From positions 1,583,740 through 1,647,739 of the forward strand of contig NZ_VLKC01000002.1 in the NCBI RefSeq assembly GCF_007830295.1: a stretch of 64,000 nt of DNA. The letters are read 5' to 3'. The DNA comes from Sporomusa sp. KB1. Lineage in GTDB: Bacteria > Bacillota > Negativicutes > Sporomusales > Sporomusaceae. Under the pieces are notes generated by a model. It did not search any database and had not been told where the DNA came from. It saw only the letters and a program-made list of their open reading frames with translations. Below, piece after piece: positions 50,251 through 59,758 of the stretch (its first letter is position 1; each line of letters opens with the position of its first letter). The position numbers were made by a program, and so were the translations under genes.

Positions 50251-51357
50251 TTACTTTCTTTGCGTTCCGGTAACCAGCTTGTCTAACTCCTGCTCAGAAA
50301 GCTGATAATGATAAAATAGCGCATAAAATCGCTTAACCTCAGAACGAAAATCAAAAGGATATACATCAGGATACAGCAAATTTGCCACCCACCTGATACC
50401 AATAAGGCGATTTATCCCCGGCGGACGGTCAAACCAGTTAAAGGGACCGGTAGGAATTTCATACACTCTTCTGTTGCCTACCGCCTGGATATTTTGCCAT
50501 CCTTTGTCGTCCATGATCGCTGGAAAGCTGCTGCTTTCGCCGTCGCGAAAGTAACCTACTAATATAACTTCCGGATTCCAGACTATCACTTGTTCCAACG
50601 ACACCGGACTACGGCCAATATTGCTGCCGCCTGGCAAATCAGGGTCAGCGACATTTTCTCCGCCGACAAATTGAATAATCTCGGTATGCCACGATCCACG
50701 CGGCTCAGTTTCCAGACCGCCGCGGCCTTCCGCATAGTAAACTGTGACTGGTTTACGGTTCGCCAAAAGTGCTTTTTTTTCTGCTACCATTCCAATCGTC
50801 TCCCGGCAATACGCCGCAAGCTCGGTTACCCGTTCCTCGCGGCCAAGCACTTTGCCGGCAGCCAAATAAGTTTGTTCCATTTTAGTCATTTCTTTATCCA
50901 GCAGAACTACTGGTATTTTTGTAATTTTTTCCAATTCGTCCGCATATTCCTTATTCGCCGGGGTGATATCATTCACCATCAAGATGATGTCCGGATTCAT
51001 CTTCATAATTTCCTCAACATTGCCGGTAGAGCCGCGATTAATCCAGCCAAGAACCGGCAAGTCGCGATAGGCTGGCAGAATATAGTCCGCCTGATCAGCA
51101 CCCATATGATAGCTCCAACCTGGCAGAAACTCAGGATCAATAGTATAAAGCAGTATCGATTCCACTGGCGACACCGGGTACACCTTCCGGATTATCTGCG
51201 GTAATACAACCTTACGTCCTGCCATGTCGGTAATAACCCTGCCGCTATTTGCCTTGACCGCCGTATCAGAACCTAAGTTATTTTGCTTCCCGCACCCTGT
51301 TATAATAACAAGAATAATGACGACAATCGCTATCCGCAACAAACATAGCTTTTTCAT
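50251..51357 (-). CDS. Metal-complex binding lipoprotein (FecB/BtuF-like)
   Basis: Start ATG 51357 (MKKLCLLRIAIVVIILVI, 368 residues), GGAGGG upstream. A lipoprotein signal ends in IITGC. The mature protein has VITDMAGRKVVLPQIIRKVY at the start, the class III binding-protein layout with a long helix, and motifs VLGWINRGSTGNVEEIMKMN, PDIILMVNDITPAN and NPEVILVGYF. These fit receptors for siderophore or cobalamin-like complexes. It is the first gene of the leftward operon. The ligand cannot be determined. Confidence 0.88.
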   Translation of the reverse strand: MKKLCLLRIAIVVIILVIITGCGKQNNLGSDTAVKANSGRVITDMAGRKVVLPQIIRKVYPVSPVESILLYTIDPEFLPGWSYHMGADQADYILPAYRDLPVLGWINRGSTGNVEEIMKMNPDIILMVNDITPANKEYADELEKITKIPVVLLDKEMTKMEQTYLAAGKVLGREERVTELAAYCRETIGMVAEKKALLANRKPVTVYYAEGRGGLETEPRGSWHTEIIQFVGGENVADPDLPGGSNIGRSPVSLEQVIVWNPEVILVGYFRDGESSSFPAIMDDKGWQNIQAVGNRRVYEIPTGPFNWFDRPPGINRLIGIRWVANLLYPDVYPFDFRSEVKRFYALFYHYQLSEQELDKLVTGTQRK

Positions 51358-51467
51358 ATTTCCCTCCAATAAGAAATCACTAACTGGCAATTGTCTTAAC
51401 ACTCATTTATTAATGAACTTAGCTTATAGTTTGCAAGATAATTACTAAGCTTTTCCACATAGTAAGT

Positions 51468-51506
51468 AAATGACACCGGTCACCAGTATTGTGGCCGGTG
51501 TCATTT
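51468..51506. terminator. Hairpin after the TPR gene
   Basis: AAATGACACCGGTCAC (51468-51483) pairs with GTGGCCGGTGTCATTT (51491-51506), one wobble. The following T-tract is poor, so it may be a weak terminator or an mRNA-end stabiliser between the TPR gene and the binding lipoprotein gene. Confidence 0.55.
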
Positions 51507-51522
51507 GGACTGCTTATCATTT

Positions 51523-52134
51523 CTATTCGACAGTCGTCCCACCTAATGCACGGATACGTTTTATAGCTGCATCCCGATGATGCGTATCTTCTAGCGGCAC
51601 ATTTTCCAACATGCTGCGATATGTTGCAATTGCTTCTTTATATAAATGCTGTTTTTCATATGCTGTACCTTTGTTTAAATACCCCGCAGGATACTTAGGA
51701 TTAAGCTCAATGGCTTTATTACAGTCAATAAGGGCTAAATCATATTTACCAATTTTATTGTACATAAATCCCCGGTGGTCATAAGCCATTTCATATGTAG
51801 GATCATTGAATATTGCTAGTCGATAATCCTCAATCGCCTTATCATCCTCGCCTCTTTTCTCATAGAGATACCCCTGATCCAAATAAGCGCCTGCGATTAC
51901 TCGATTATAATCTTTGAGAGCTAAGTCATATTGCTTTTGCGCAAAATATGCCTTACCGCGTTTATAATAAGCCACTGTATCATAAGGATTATCAGCAATA
52001 ATTGTATTACTGTCGGCAATTATTTGGTCATTATCCACCGCGGGTTGTTTTTCAGCTGCAAAACCTACAGCACCTGATATCCCAAGACCATACAATAATA
52101 AAACGAAAGCAATAATAATCCCCTTTTTTTTCAC
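51523..52134 (-). CDS. Secreted TPR-repeat protein
   Basis: GTG 52134 is preferred (203 residues) because GGGAGG lies eight bases upstream and a clean signal peptide follows (MKKKGIIIAFVLLLYGLG, cut near GFAA). Four to five TPR units follow, e.g. YDTVAYYKRGKAYFAQKQYD, DKAIEDYRLAIFNDPTYEMA and DLALIDCNKAIELNPKYPAG. It would be a periplasmic or membrane-tethered scaffold. It has no enzymatic motif. It lies between the RiPP operon and the metal operon and its link to either is unknown. Confidence 0.8.
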   Translation of the reverse strand: MKKKGIIIAFVLLLYGLGISGAVGFAAEKQPAVDNDQIIADSNTIIADNPYDTVAYYKRGKAYFAQKQYDLALKDYNRVIAGAYLDQGYLYEKRGEDDKAIEDYRLAIFNDPTYEMAYDHRGFMYNKIGKYDLALIDCNKAIELNPKYPAGYLNKGTAYEKQHLYKEAIATYRSMLENVPLEDTHHRDAAIKRIRALGGTTVE

Positions 52135-52493
52135 ACTAAACGCCTCCCTCAAACCATATCAAGTAAAAGCCTATCCCATTAGAACTCAGTTTCACAAATG
52201 CTGTATATGAATACCGCACTCCTGATGTTGAATATTATGGATAACCAGGCAAGCTTTTCCCTTATTGACCATAATACTATAAAAACAGCTATAAATCAAC
52301 ACAGTCAAAGTATATTTATCCGCATTGTTTGTTTTTGTTTGTTTTTGTATGTTTTTTTGATAACTATCATAGTAAATAAACCCGCAAGAGCCTTTTACTC
52401 TTGCGGGTTTATTTACGTCACTTCCCCGTTGATGCAGTTAATTTATGATTTCTGGCAAATGTTTAACTAAGTTCCCTGAAAACACAGCCTAAG
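52135..52493. other. Intergenic region with strong terminator
   Basis: No gene is supported in 359 bases. A plus-strand open frame at 52198-52470 lacks a ribosome site and runs through the terminator at 52372-52416. The GTTTTT-rich stretch near 52327-52358 is unexplained; the promoter of the TPR gene should lie in the left part. Confidence 0.6.
52372..52416 (-). terminator. Terminator of the RiPP operon
   Basis: A perfect 19-pair stem (52372-52390 with 52398-52416) around seven bases, with T-rich arms. It follows the stop of the last RiPP exporter gene by about 80 bases. Confidence 0.85.
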
Positions 52494-55379
52494 TTAAACC
52501 AACTGCCGCTTTGCCAATTGAGCAAATAGTCCTTGCTTTTGCATAAGTTCAGTAAAATTACCTGTTTCCACAATTGTTCCTTCATGCAAAACCATAATTT
52601 TCGTTGCCTTTTGAATGGTACTTAATCTATGAGCTACAACAATCCTTGTCGCGTTTAGCTTTTCCAGTGTTTCCGCAATAATTGCCTGGGTATGGTTATC
52701 AAGCGCACTTGTCGCTTCGTCAAAAATAATAATACGCGGTCTGTTTACAATGGCGCGGGCAATCAATATACGCTGCCTTTGGCCACCAGATATATTGTTG
52801 GCGCCTTCACTAATTACCGTGTCTATCCCCATTGGCATTTCCTTGATATCTTCTTCCAGGCCAGCTAGTGCTGCTGCTTCGATCGCATCTTCCCGGGTCA
52901 ATGGCAGTGAACCGATAATATTATCTAAAATACTGCCTGCCATAAGCTGGCCATGCTGTAATACTACTCCAATTTGCCGGCGTACAGAAACAGCCGTTAC
53001 TTTATTTAAATCAGTGCCGTCATATTCAACAATCCCATTTTCCGCTTTTTCCAGCCCCAGAAGTAAGCGCAGCAGAGTAGATTTGCCGCAGCCTGAAGCA
53101 CCTACTATCGCGATAAAATCACCCGGATTGGCGGAAAAAGTAACCTCTTTTAACACCAATGGTTTTCCTGCGCCATAGCGAAAGCTCACATTATCTACAA
53201 CAATTCTACCGTTAAATTCCCCGGCTTCCAATTGATCACCACTACCCTCAACTTTGGTTTCCAGAATTGGCCTTGCCCTTTCGCCAAGCGGCAAGATAGC
53301 CAAAGAAGTACCAATAGCCGATAATAAACCCATTATCGAACTGCCTAAGCCGCCCAAGGCCGCATTAAACCCTAAAAAATCCGGTTGTGATAAAAAAGTA
53401 ACCTTCTCTTCTATTCCAATATCAAGCCAATGAATTGTCATCCAAAAAATCAACATGGTAAGCAGCATATTCATGACTGCATTTAGAAAGTCCAAATAAT
53501 TTTGCTGCCAACGGGATTTCCGGTTCCATTTCCATTCTTCACCAAATTTTTCCGCCCATAAACTAAAGGCCCGTATTTCTGCCGCCTGTACCCTAAATTT
53601 ACTGATGCTATTAAATAGCTGGACTGTCTGTCCTGCAACCTTACCAAGCGCTGCCGTTTTTTTTCGCTGATATCTGACTAAACGAACCGAAAAGAAAATA
53701 GCTGCCATTGCGTAGACCGCCCAAAATAGTAGCGCAACAAGCGTCAGTTTGGGACTGTAATAACACATCACAAAAATGTTCCAAAAAGAAAACATCCCAT
53801 TAAAAATGCCACTGGCAACAACAGTGGACATACTGCTATAAATCTGCCCTACCCCCTGCATACGCTGCGCTAAATCACCGATATGGTATTCCCGAAAAAA
53901 ACTGGCAGGCAAAGATAATAAGCGCAGCCACAAAGACGCTTCTGATACAACATGCATTTTATTTTTAATGCGCAGTACTGCCACGCCGCGCACTAAATTC
54001 ACCATTACACTGACTGCTGCCGTAACAAACATAACCTGAACAATAATTAAATGTGCCTTTTTGTCATGGCTTGGAATAATATCCTCAAATACAGTCTGCG
54101 TAATAAATGGTGTAATAATCGGAATAATTCCGGCAATGATACAGGCAAACAATAAAATCCATAAATCGCGTTTCCAGCAAAATTTCAAAGACCATTTCAG
54201 CCATTTGTGAACAGAAGTTATCTCTGATGGTAACTGTGGGTAAAAGGTATAGGCAGTTTCTTCTATTTCCTCAGCAAGCTGTTGATCAATTAGCTTCACT
54301 ACCCCATTCACCGGATCAACGAATTGATATCGAGAACTGGTTACCGGTGTCGCTGCATAAGGGTTACCATCAATAAAAATCAACAATTCGCCATGATCAT
54401 GTAAATACCAGTCCCCTGTTAGTTTCACTTTCCGTTGGATCATACCGGCAGCAGTAGCCGCGGCCTGTACCAACTCATTTTGCGTCACTTTTAAAAGACT
54501 GGAATTAGAACTTTTAAACTGATATGCTGACAAACCCATATTTTGAGCAATAACGCGAGCAACAACAAAAATCGCCGGCAGCTGCTGCTCATTTCTTTTT
54601 ATTACTGGCGGCAATGACTTTACATCATTTTTCAGCAATTCATGAATAGCATAGTTCATAACCGTGTCATTCTGCTGCTTGTCATTCAGCATTTTTTCAC
54701 TGTCACTTAAACGATAGTCTACCATGTGATCGGCAATGACAGCTAAAAACCATTGCTGTTCTAACGTAAACAGATTAAGAAGTGCATTTTCTTCTTTTAG
54801 TTTTGCAAGCATTTCTGTAGAATAGGCAATACACTGCGTTTTTTCAGTGCTTTTTAGCCAGATATTGCGGGAAATAGCTACAATATCACCTTCGAATACT
54901 GTTCCTTCCCTCGCGCCGCATAATTGTAAGCGGCCAACGGTAACCTCAATCCACAGAATTTCATCTAAATCTGCAGTTTTTATATATTGACTTACTGCCA
55001 GCTCCAGCTTCTGCCCTGCTTGCACTGGCTGATAAACACGGGGATTTAAATATTTATCCGGCCAATTTAAGAGAATTTGCAAAATAGAATCTACCGTATC
55101 TGCGGCTACACCTGTCTCTTTCCACGTTCTAAAGCTTGCTTCGCCGGCCGTTGTTACCAAAGCCAAAAGACGAATTTTATCGGCAGATACCGGCAAGCCG
55201 ACCATAGATTTGCCTGCAGCTAGCTCATCAATATAAATGCGCCTGCCTTCGGGCAAAACGATATAAAGTTCAGCTGTCGCAGTAAATAGTTCCAATAATA
55301 AGTCTGCCTGGTCAAGCCACAGCCATTGTCCTGCTTGTAACGTTATCACGTTCTCTTTATATGCCATATCCATCATCAA
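52494..55379 (-). CDS. NHLM-type bacteriocin ABC exporter, second subunit (permease/ATPase)
   Basis: A 961-residue half transporter. The long N-terminal region (about 400 residues) has no C39 peptidase; it includes cyclic-nucleotide-binding-like sequence (VITLQAGQWLWLDQADLLLE) typical of the NHLM ABC2 family. Then come six transmembrane helices (about 410-690) and an ATPase with GASGCGKST, NISGGQRQRILIARA and IIFDEATSALD. It should pair with the peptidase-containing subunit at 55376-57544 to export the mature peptide. The ATG overlaps that gene by four bases. Confidence 0.88.
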   Translation of the reverse strand: MMMDMAYKENVITLQAGQWLWLDQADLLLELFTATAELYIVLPEGRRIYIDELAAGKSMVGLPVSADKIRLLALVTTAGEASFRTWKETGVAADTVDSILQILLNWPDKYLNPRVYQPVQAGQKLELAVSQYIKTADLDEILWIEVTVGRLQLCGAREGTVFEGDIVAISRNIWLKSTEKTQCIAYSTEMLAKLKEENALLNLFTLEQQWFLAVIADHMVDYRLSDSEKMLNDKQQNDTVMNYAIHELLKNDVKSLPPVIKRNEQQLPAIFVVARVIAQNMGLSAYQFKSSNSSLLKVTQNELVQAAATAAGMIQRKVKLTGDWYLHDHGELLIFIDGNPYAATPVTSSRYQFVDPVNGVVKLIDQQLAEEIEETAYTFYPQLPSEITSVHKWLKWSLKFCWKRDLWILLFACIIAGIIPIITPFITQTVFEDIIPSHDKKAHLIIVQVMFVTAAVSVMVNLVRGVAVLRIKNKMHVVSEASLWLRLLSLPASFFREYHIGDLAQRMQGVGQIYSSMSTVVASGIFNGMFSFWNIFVMCYYSPKLTLVALLFWAVYAMAAIFFSVRLVRYQRKKTAALGKVAGQTVQLFNSISKFRVQAAEIRAFSLWAEKFGEEWKWNRKSRWQQNYLDFLNAVMNMLLTMLIFWMTIHWLDIGIEEKVTFLSQPDFLGFNAALGGLGSSIMGLLSAIGTSLAILPLGERARPILETKVEGSGDQLEAGEFNGRIVVDNVSFRYGAGKPLVLKEVTFSANPGDFIAIVGASGCGKSTLLRLLLGLEKAENGIVEYDGTDLNKVTAVSVRRQIGVVLQHGQLMAGSILDNIIGSLPLTREDAIEAAALAGLEEDIKEMPMGIDTVISEGANNISGGQRQRILIARAIVNRPRIIIFDEATSALDNHTQAIIAETLEKLNATRIVVAHRLSTIQKATKIMVLHEGTIVETGNFTELMQKQGLFAQLAKRQLV

Positions 55380-57544
55380 CCTTCACTGTCAATCAACTGC
55401 CGGTATGCACCGCCTGCCGCAATAAGCTCCTCATGTGTACCTCGCTGCACAACCCGCCCCTTTTGAAGAACAATGATTTCTTCACAATCACGAATTGTAC
55501 TCAAACGATGCGCAACAATCAGGCACGAACAACCTCGCCTGCGAATATTTTTCATAATCTTTTTTTCCGTTAACGGGTCAAGTGCACTGGTAGCTTCATC
55601 AAAAATCAATAACCGCGGATTCTCGGCCAGTGCCCGGGCAATTTCCAGTCGCTGCCTTTGCCCGCCGCTGAAATTATACCCGCCTTCAGCTACAGGTGCA
55701 TCATAGCCGCCGCTTAGTTTTAAAATATCCTGATGAATTTCTGCATCCTTTGCGGCCTGAACAATATCCTGATATGATATTGCGGCATTAAACAGCGTAA
55801 CATTCTCAATAACAGTACCTTCAAATAAAGAAATATCCTGTTCTACTAAAGCTACAGAAGAAGCCATAATCTGACGCGGAATTTCCTGGCGTGAATTATT
55901 GTCAAATAGTATTTCGCCTGACCAGGGTTCAAGTAAACCTGCTGCCAGTTTTGCAACCGTCGATTTCCCGCTCCCTGAAGCACCAACAATAGCCACCCGT
56001 TTACTGGGTTTTAACTCTAATTTGAACTGTTTTAATATTGGTTTATCCAATTTACTGTACCCAAAGGATACTTTATTCATGGTCAAACTGCCACTCAATT
56101 TGCTAGGCATAGTACCAAGCGCCTTTTCACTTTGGGTTAGAGGGTCGACTTCATAACGCAATACATCCTCTAACCGCACCAATTGTGAATGATATTGCTG
56201 TACGCTTTGGGCAAGAGACAATACTCTGCCCACAGGCTCCTGAAAATTACCCATCAATCCCTGAAATGCAATAAAGATACCGATACTCATAAAGCCGTCC
56301 ATTATCTGAAAACCACCGACCATCATGATAATGGCACTATTAACTCCTGCCAGCAAAGCTGGTACAAGATTAATTAACTGGCTATAATACTCCGAACGTT
56401 GGGTTAAAATCAACATTCGGGTATTAAAACCAGCCCATTTCATAAAAAAGTCCTGTTCATTGCCATTGGCTTTTAGCGTTTCAATTGTTGCTATTCCTGC
56501 AATTGATAAACCATACAATTTTGCCGATTCCTGTTGAATAAGCATTTGCTGTTCTTTCAACCATTGAAAAGAATAATAAAGAACCACCATATTGAGTGTC
56601 GTAAACAGCAGACCAACTATCGTTAACTGCACATTATATTCAAATAGCAAAAATAAATAAAATAGAGCAATTGCAATGTCAAGTACAACGCGGGCCAGCT
56701 GTCCGGATATAAAATCTGCAATACTTTCAGCAAATTGGGCTCTTGCCGCTACTTCACCGGAATAACGCTGCTGAAAAAACTCAATCGGCAAATGTAGTAC
56801 ATGGTGAAAAAATTCTGCGGAACGCCCAATCGTCATACTCCCTTGCCATTTGGTCAATGTCCAGGAATTCAACAAATTAAGTATACCTTTTATTACAAGG
56901 ATAATAGCCATACCAAGCAGCAAATCAAACAGCCATTCCCGGTGCAAATAAGTCAAAATCTCATCAAAAAAAAGCTGCGTAAATACCGGTGTAACCATTC
57001 CACAAATAGCGGTTCCTAAACCAATCAACAGGACAAACAGCAATACAACTTTATTGTTGCGGCATAATTGCTCATAAAACGGTTTCCACAATGAAGGTTC
57101 CTGACCGTTAGCAGTAAAGTCTTTCCCCGGCGCTACCAAAATAGCAATCCCGGTATAATTCTCTTCAAATTCCTGCAGGTCTACTGTCCGATGTCCGCGT
57201 GCCGGATCATTTAGATAGACTTTACCGTTTTTGCTGCCTTCTACAACCAAAAAATGATTAAATCCCCAGTGTACAATCGCTGGCATCGGTGCTTTTAGCA
57301 GCCGTTCGGCAGAATACGTATACCCTTGCCCAACAAGACCATATTTTTCAGCAGCTCGCAGAATATTCCCTGCCTTACTGCCATTGCGGCTAACGCCACA
57401 GGTAAGTCGCAACTCTTCTAGCGGTAAAAACAAACCAAAATGCCCCAGAACAATTCCCAGCGCAGCCGCACCGCATTCAGTTGCCTCCATTTGCAGCATC
57501 AAAGGCGTTTTTTTACGTTGATTTATTTCTGGCATTGTCGTCAA
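55376..57544 (-). CDS. NHLM-type bacteriocin ABC exporter with C39 leader peptidase
   Basis: A 722-residue peptidase-permease-ATPase. The C39 domain has catalytic C24 (LQMEATECGAAALGIVLGHF), H97 (IVHWGFNHFLVV) and D113 (LNDPARGH). Six membrane helices follow (about 165-440), and the ATPase has GASGSGKST, YNFSGGQRQRLEIARAL and LLIFDEATSALD. Such transporters cut after a double-glycine and export the core. The precursor at 59759-60289 carries the matching LDLVAGG site. It overlaps the second subunit and follows the HlyD-type gene by four bases of overlap. Confidence 0.92.
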   Translation of the reverse strand: MTTMPEINQRKKTPLMLQMEATECGAAALGIVLGHFGLFLPLEELRLTCGVSRNGSKAGNILRAAEKYGLVGQGYTYSAERLLKAPMPAIVHWGFNHFLVVEGSKNGKVYLNDPARGHRTVDLQEFEENYTGIAILVAPGKDFTANGQEPSLWKPFYEQLCRNNKVVLLFVLLIGLGTAICGMVTPVFTQLFFDEILTYLHREWLFDLLLGMAIILVIKGILNLLNSWTLTKWQGSMTIGRSAEFFHHVLHLPIEFFQQRYSGEVAARAQFAESIADFISGQLARVVLDIAIALFYLFLLFEYNVQLTIVGLLFTTLNMVVLYYSFQWLKEQQMLIQQESAKLYGLSIAGIATIETLKANGNEQDFFMKWAGFNTRMLILTQRSEYYSQLINLVPALLAGVNSAIIMMVGGFQIMDGFMSIGIFIAFQGLMGNFQEPVGRVLSLAQSVQQYHSQLVRLEDVLRYEVDPLTQSEKALGTMPSKLSGSLTMNKVSFGYSKLDKPILKQFKLELKPSKRVAIVGASGSGKSTVAKLAAGLLEPWSGEILFDNNSRQEIPRQIMASSVALVEQDISLFEGTVIENVTLFNAAISYQDIVQAAKDAEIHQDILKLSGGYDAPVAEGGYNFSGGQRQRLEIARALAENPRLLIFDEATSALDPLTEKKIMKNIRRRGCSCLIVAHRLSTIRDCEEIIVLQKGRVVQRGTHEELIAAGGAYRQLIDSEG

Positions 57545-58500
57545 TCACTCCGTACCCACTGGCTGAATTTCCGATATGCCTTAACAATCGGCGCATCCCG
57601 GTGAACAATAACCTTGGCGGTACAGGCCGTTCCTGTGGTAATTTTTTCATCCGGGCCAACTACTGATGTCCATAAATACCCGGAAGGTGTAGCATTATCT
57701 TTAATCAGTTCTACGTTCACTTCCAACATAGAGCCGCCAGACTTACCCGCAATCCAGCTTACCAAGTCTTTATTCCTGGCAACCCAAACCATAATAGAAT
57801 CGCTGCTTACAGGATATTCGCTCACACTGACAACCCTGCCTACCATAGCCCCATGCTGAGAAGAATCAACTGAGCCTGGTGAAATTTGAATGGTCATCCC
57901 CTCTTTTACCTTTTTCCCTTCTAAAACGGGAACATATACCACAGCCATGATATCTTCGCGCGCAGACATCTGACGCAATACATAAAACGTTGTACCTGTT
58001 GAAACAAGATCGCCTTCTTTCACCCGTTGTTCTACAATAATGCCATCAAACGGGCTAACAACCTGCACTTCTCGCTGCAGTTCATCTTTCGTTGAACTGT
58101 ATTGCGCTACCCGGTCCCGCATATCGGTACTCGTTTTCCCTAAAGCAAGCCGTTCTTTGGATAGTAACGCATTTTGCTCCAGTTGTGGTTGCTCTATATA
58201 TGCAACTATCTGTCCTTTTTTTACGGTTTCACCAATCTTCACAACCATCTTTTGTACCCGTCCTGCCGATGTATGCGCAATTGAACTGACCCCTGCGGAA
58301 TCTACAATAATCCCATAGCCATTCACTTTATCTGCCATTACACCAAAAACAGACCAGATAATACCCGAAAACAAGACCAGCATTACAGCAGCAATCAATA
58401 GCCAGCCAAGCGAACTTGTAATTGTAAACAATTGATCAAGCTGCATCGGTTTCCTCATTTTATCCAATGCTTTTTTTTGAAACAATGGTTTATTTTCCAT
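57541..58500 (-). CDS. NHLM-type secretion membrane-fusion protein (HlyD-like)
   Basis: Start ATG 58500 (MENKPLFQKKALDKMRKPMQ, 319 residues), AAGGTG upstream, overlapping the previous gene by 11 bases. One membrane helix (about residues 32-55, LGWLLIAAVMLVLFSGIIW) is followed by a biotinyl-lipoyl-like domain (TSAGRVQKMVVKIGETVKKG, VVSPFDGIIVEQRVKEGDLV) and a C-terminal beta domain. It matches the NHLM HlyD family that bridges the ABC exporter to the cell envelope, relevant in a diderm cell. Confidence 0.88.
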   Translation of the reverse strand: MENKPLFQKKALDKMRKPMQLDQLFTITSSLGWLLIAAVMLVLFSGIIWSVFGVMADKVNGYGIIVDSAGVSSIAHTSAGRVQKMVVKIGETVKKGQIVAYIEQPQLEQNALLSKERLALGKTSTDMRDRVAQYSSTKDELQREVQVVSPFDGIIVEQRVKEGDLVSTGTTFYVLRQMSAREDIMAVVYVPVLEGKKVKEGMTIQISPGSVDSSQHGAMVGRVVSVSEYPVSSDSIMVWVARNKDLVSWIAGKSGGSMLEVNVELIKDNATPSGYLWTSVVGPDEKITTGTACTAKVIVHRDAPIVKAYRKFSQWVRSD

Positions 58501-59689
58501 GGTTAAGCACCTTTTCTTCATTATGAATAATCCGTACTTGATCACCGGTTGTAAGACCTTGTTTTCCGGAAATTATCACAGTTTCCCCTTCACTGAGACC
58601 AGATAAAGTTTCAACATAAGTATCGTCTCTTTGTCCTAATGACACCTTCCGAACAGCCAGCTTATTATTGCCATCAACGACAAAAACCTCCGCGTCTTCC
58701 GGGTGATAAATATCATTATATATCAGCGCCGATAGCGGAACACCCAGAATTTGAGTACCATTTTGAGCAATAATATCCACATCGCCATAGCTTGTCGGCT
58801 CAATTGAGCCGTCTTGTCCTACGATATGCCACGTCAAGGTACGAACATCAGCCGGTTCTGAAAAAGCCGGAATAGCTTCCACCAGTTCTACCGGAACCCT
58901 TGACTCATACCCCTTACGCTGGCTGTCATTAACATTATAGGCCCGATTTTTCAAAATGGTTTTATTAAGAGGAATATAAAAATTCTTTATTTTCCATAAA
59001 TTTTTGGCAATTTCATCATCAAGTGAAGTCTGAAATATCATTTTGGAAAAATCACCAATTAGACAGATTGATTCACCGGTGCGAATATAATAACCCTGGT
59101 GACAGTACAAATTTAAAATATCACCTGTTCGCGGCGCAATAATTACATTTTTACCTTGTTTAACTAGTAGCTGCTGGCGTTGAGCAATGGCTGCATCCAG
59201 TTCGCCCTGGGCAACAGCCATCGACATTTTGGCATCTTCATATTGTTTTTGCGAAGCTGCACCCTGTTCAGCTAAAATGCGGTACCGTTCAACATCCTGT
59301 TCAGCCCCGACTCGTTTCGCCTTGGCCTGGCTGATAACGCCTTCTGCCTGTGCAATCTGTGCCGGCAAATCCACGTTTTCCACTTCGGCAATAACCGTGC
59401 CTGCCTGGACATGATTACCTGCCTGGATAAAGACTTTTGTAACCATGCCATCAATTTGTGCCTGAATGTCTTCCATCCATTCGGCCCGCACAGTAATACT
59501 CTTATGGGTTAGCGACGGATGAATTTCATAATAGCCAACTTTAGCCCCTGTTACAGAAGCATACTGGGCCTGTGTCATTTTTTCAACATGCTGATTGCTT
59601 ACTACGTTGATATAAATTCCATAGCCAACAATCAGCACAACTACCAACATAATCGCTACAATTCCTATTTTTAAATATTTATTTTCCAT
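58490..59689 (-). CDS. Second membrane-fusion/adaptor protein of the RiPP operon
   Basis: Start ATG 59689 (MENKYLKIGIVAIMLVVVLI, 399 residues), AGGTG upstream. A membrane anchor is followed by a lipoyl domain (AQIDGMVTKVFIQAGNHVQA), a coiled-coil hairpin (QAEGVISQAKAKRVGAEQDV ... ELDAAIAQRQQLLVKQ), the second lipoyl half and a C-terminal part VSGLSEGETVIISGKQGLTT typical of RND/MacA-type adaptors. It is a different subfamily from the NHLM HlyD protein downstream, so two adaptors may act together to cross two membranes. It is separated from the precursor by a terminator-like hairpin. Confidence 0.85.
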   Translation of the reverse strand: MENKYLKIGIVAIMLVVVLIVGYGIYINVVSNQHVEKMTQAQYASVTGAKVGYYEIHPSLTHKSITVRAEWMEDIQAQIDGMVTKVFIQAGNHVQAGTVIAEVENVDLPAQIAQAEGVISQAKAKRVGAEQDVERYRILAEQGAASQKQYEDAKMSMAVAQGELDAAIAQRQQLLVKQGKNVIIAPRTGDILNLYCHQGYYIRTGESICLIGDFSKMIFQTSLDDEIAKNLWKIKNFYIPLNKTILKNRAYNVNDSQRKGYESRVPVELVEAIPAFSEPADVRTLTWHIVGQDGSIEPTSYGDVDIIAQNGTQILGVPLSALIYNDIYHPEDAEVFVVDGNNKLAVRKVSLGQRDDTYVETLSGLSEGETVIISGKQGLTTGDQVRIIHNEEKVLNHGK

Positions 59690-59712
59690 TCTATTCACCT
59701 AAATTATTATAT

Positions 59713-59744
59713 AAAAAAAACAAAGAGCAACCCTGCACTCTTTG
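59713..59744 (-). terminator. Terminator or attenuator directly after the precursor gene
   Basis: On the minus strand CAAAGAG (59738-59744) pairs with CTCTTTG (59721-59727) around ten bases and is followed by eight T (59713-59720). It sits between the precursor stop (59759) and the adaptor gene (59689). Partial read-through would give more precursor than exporter mRNA. Confidence 0.8.
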
Positions 59745-59758
59745 CTTTTTTTGCTCCA

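Noticed and set aside
50590..51204. Open frame of 204 codons on the plus strand
   Set aside because: Antisense to the binding lipoprotein gene; composition (many His, Arg, Phe) is typical of a shadow frame.
52198..52470. Plus-strand 90-codon frame with hydrophobic stretch
   Set aside because: No ribosome site, it reads through a strong terminator, and its content reflects T-rich non-coding DNA.
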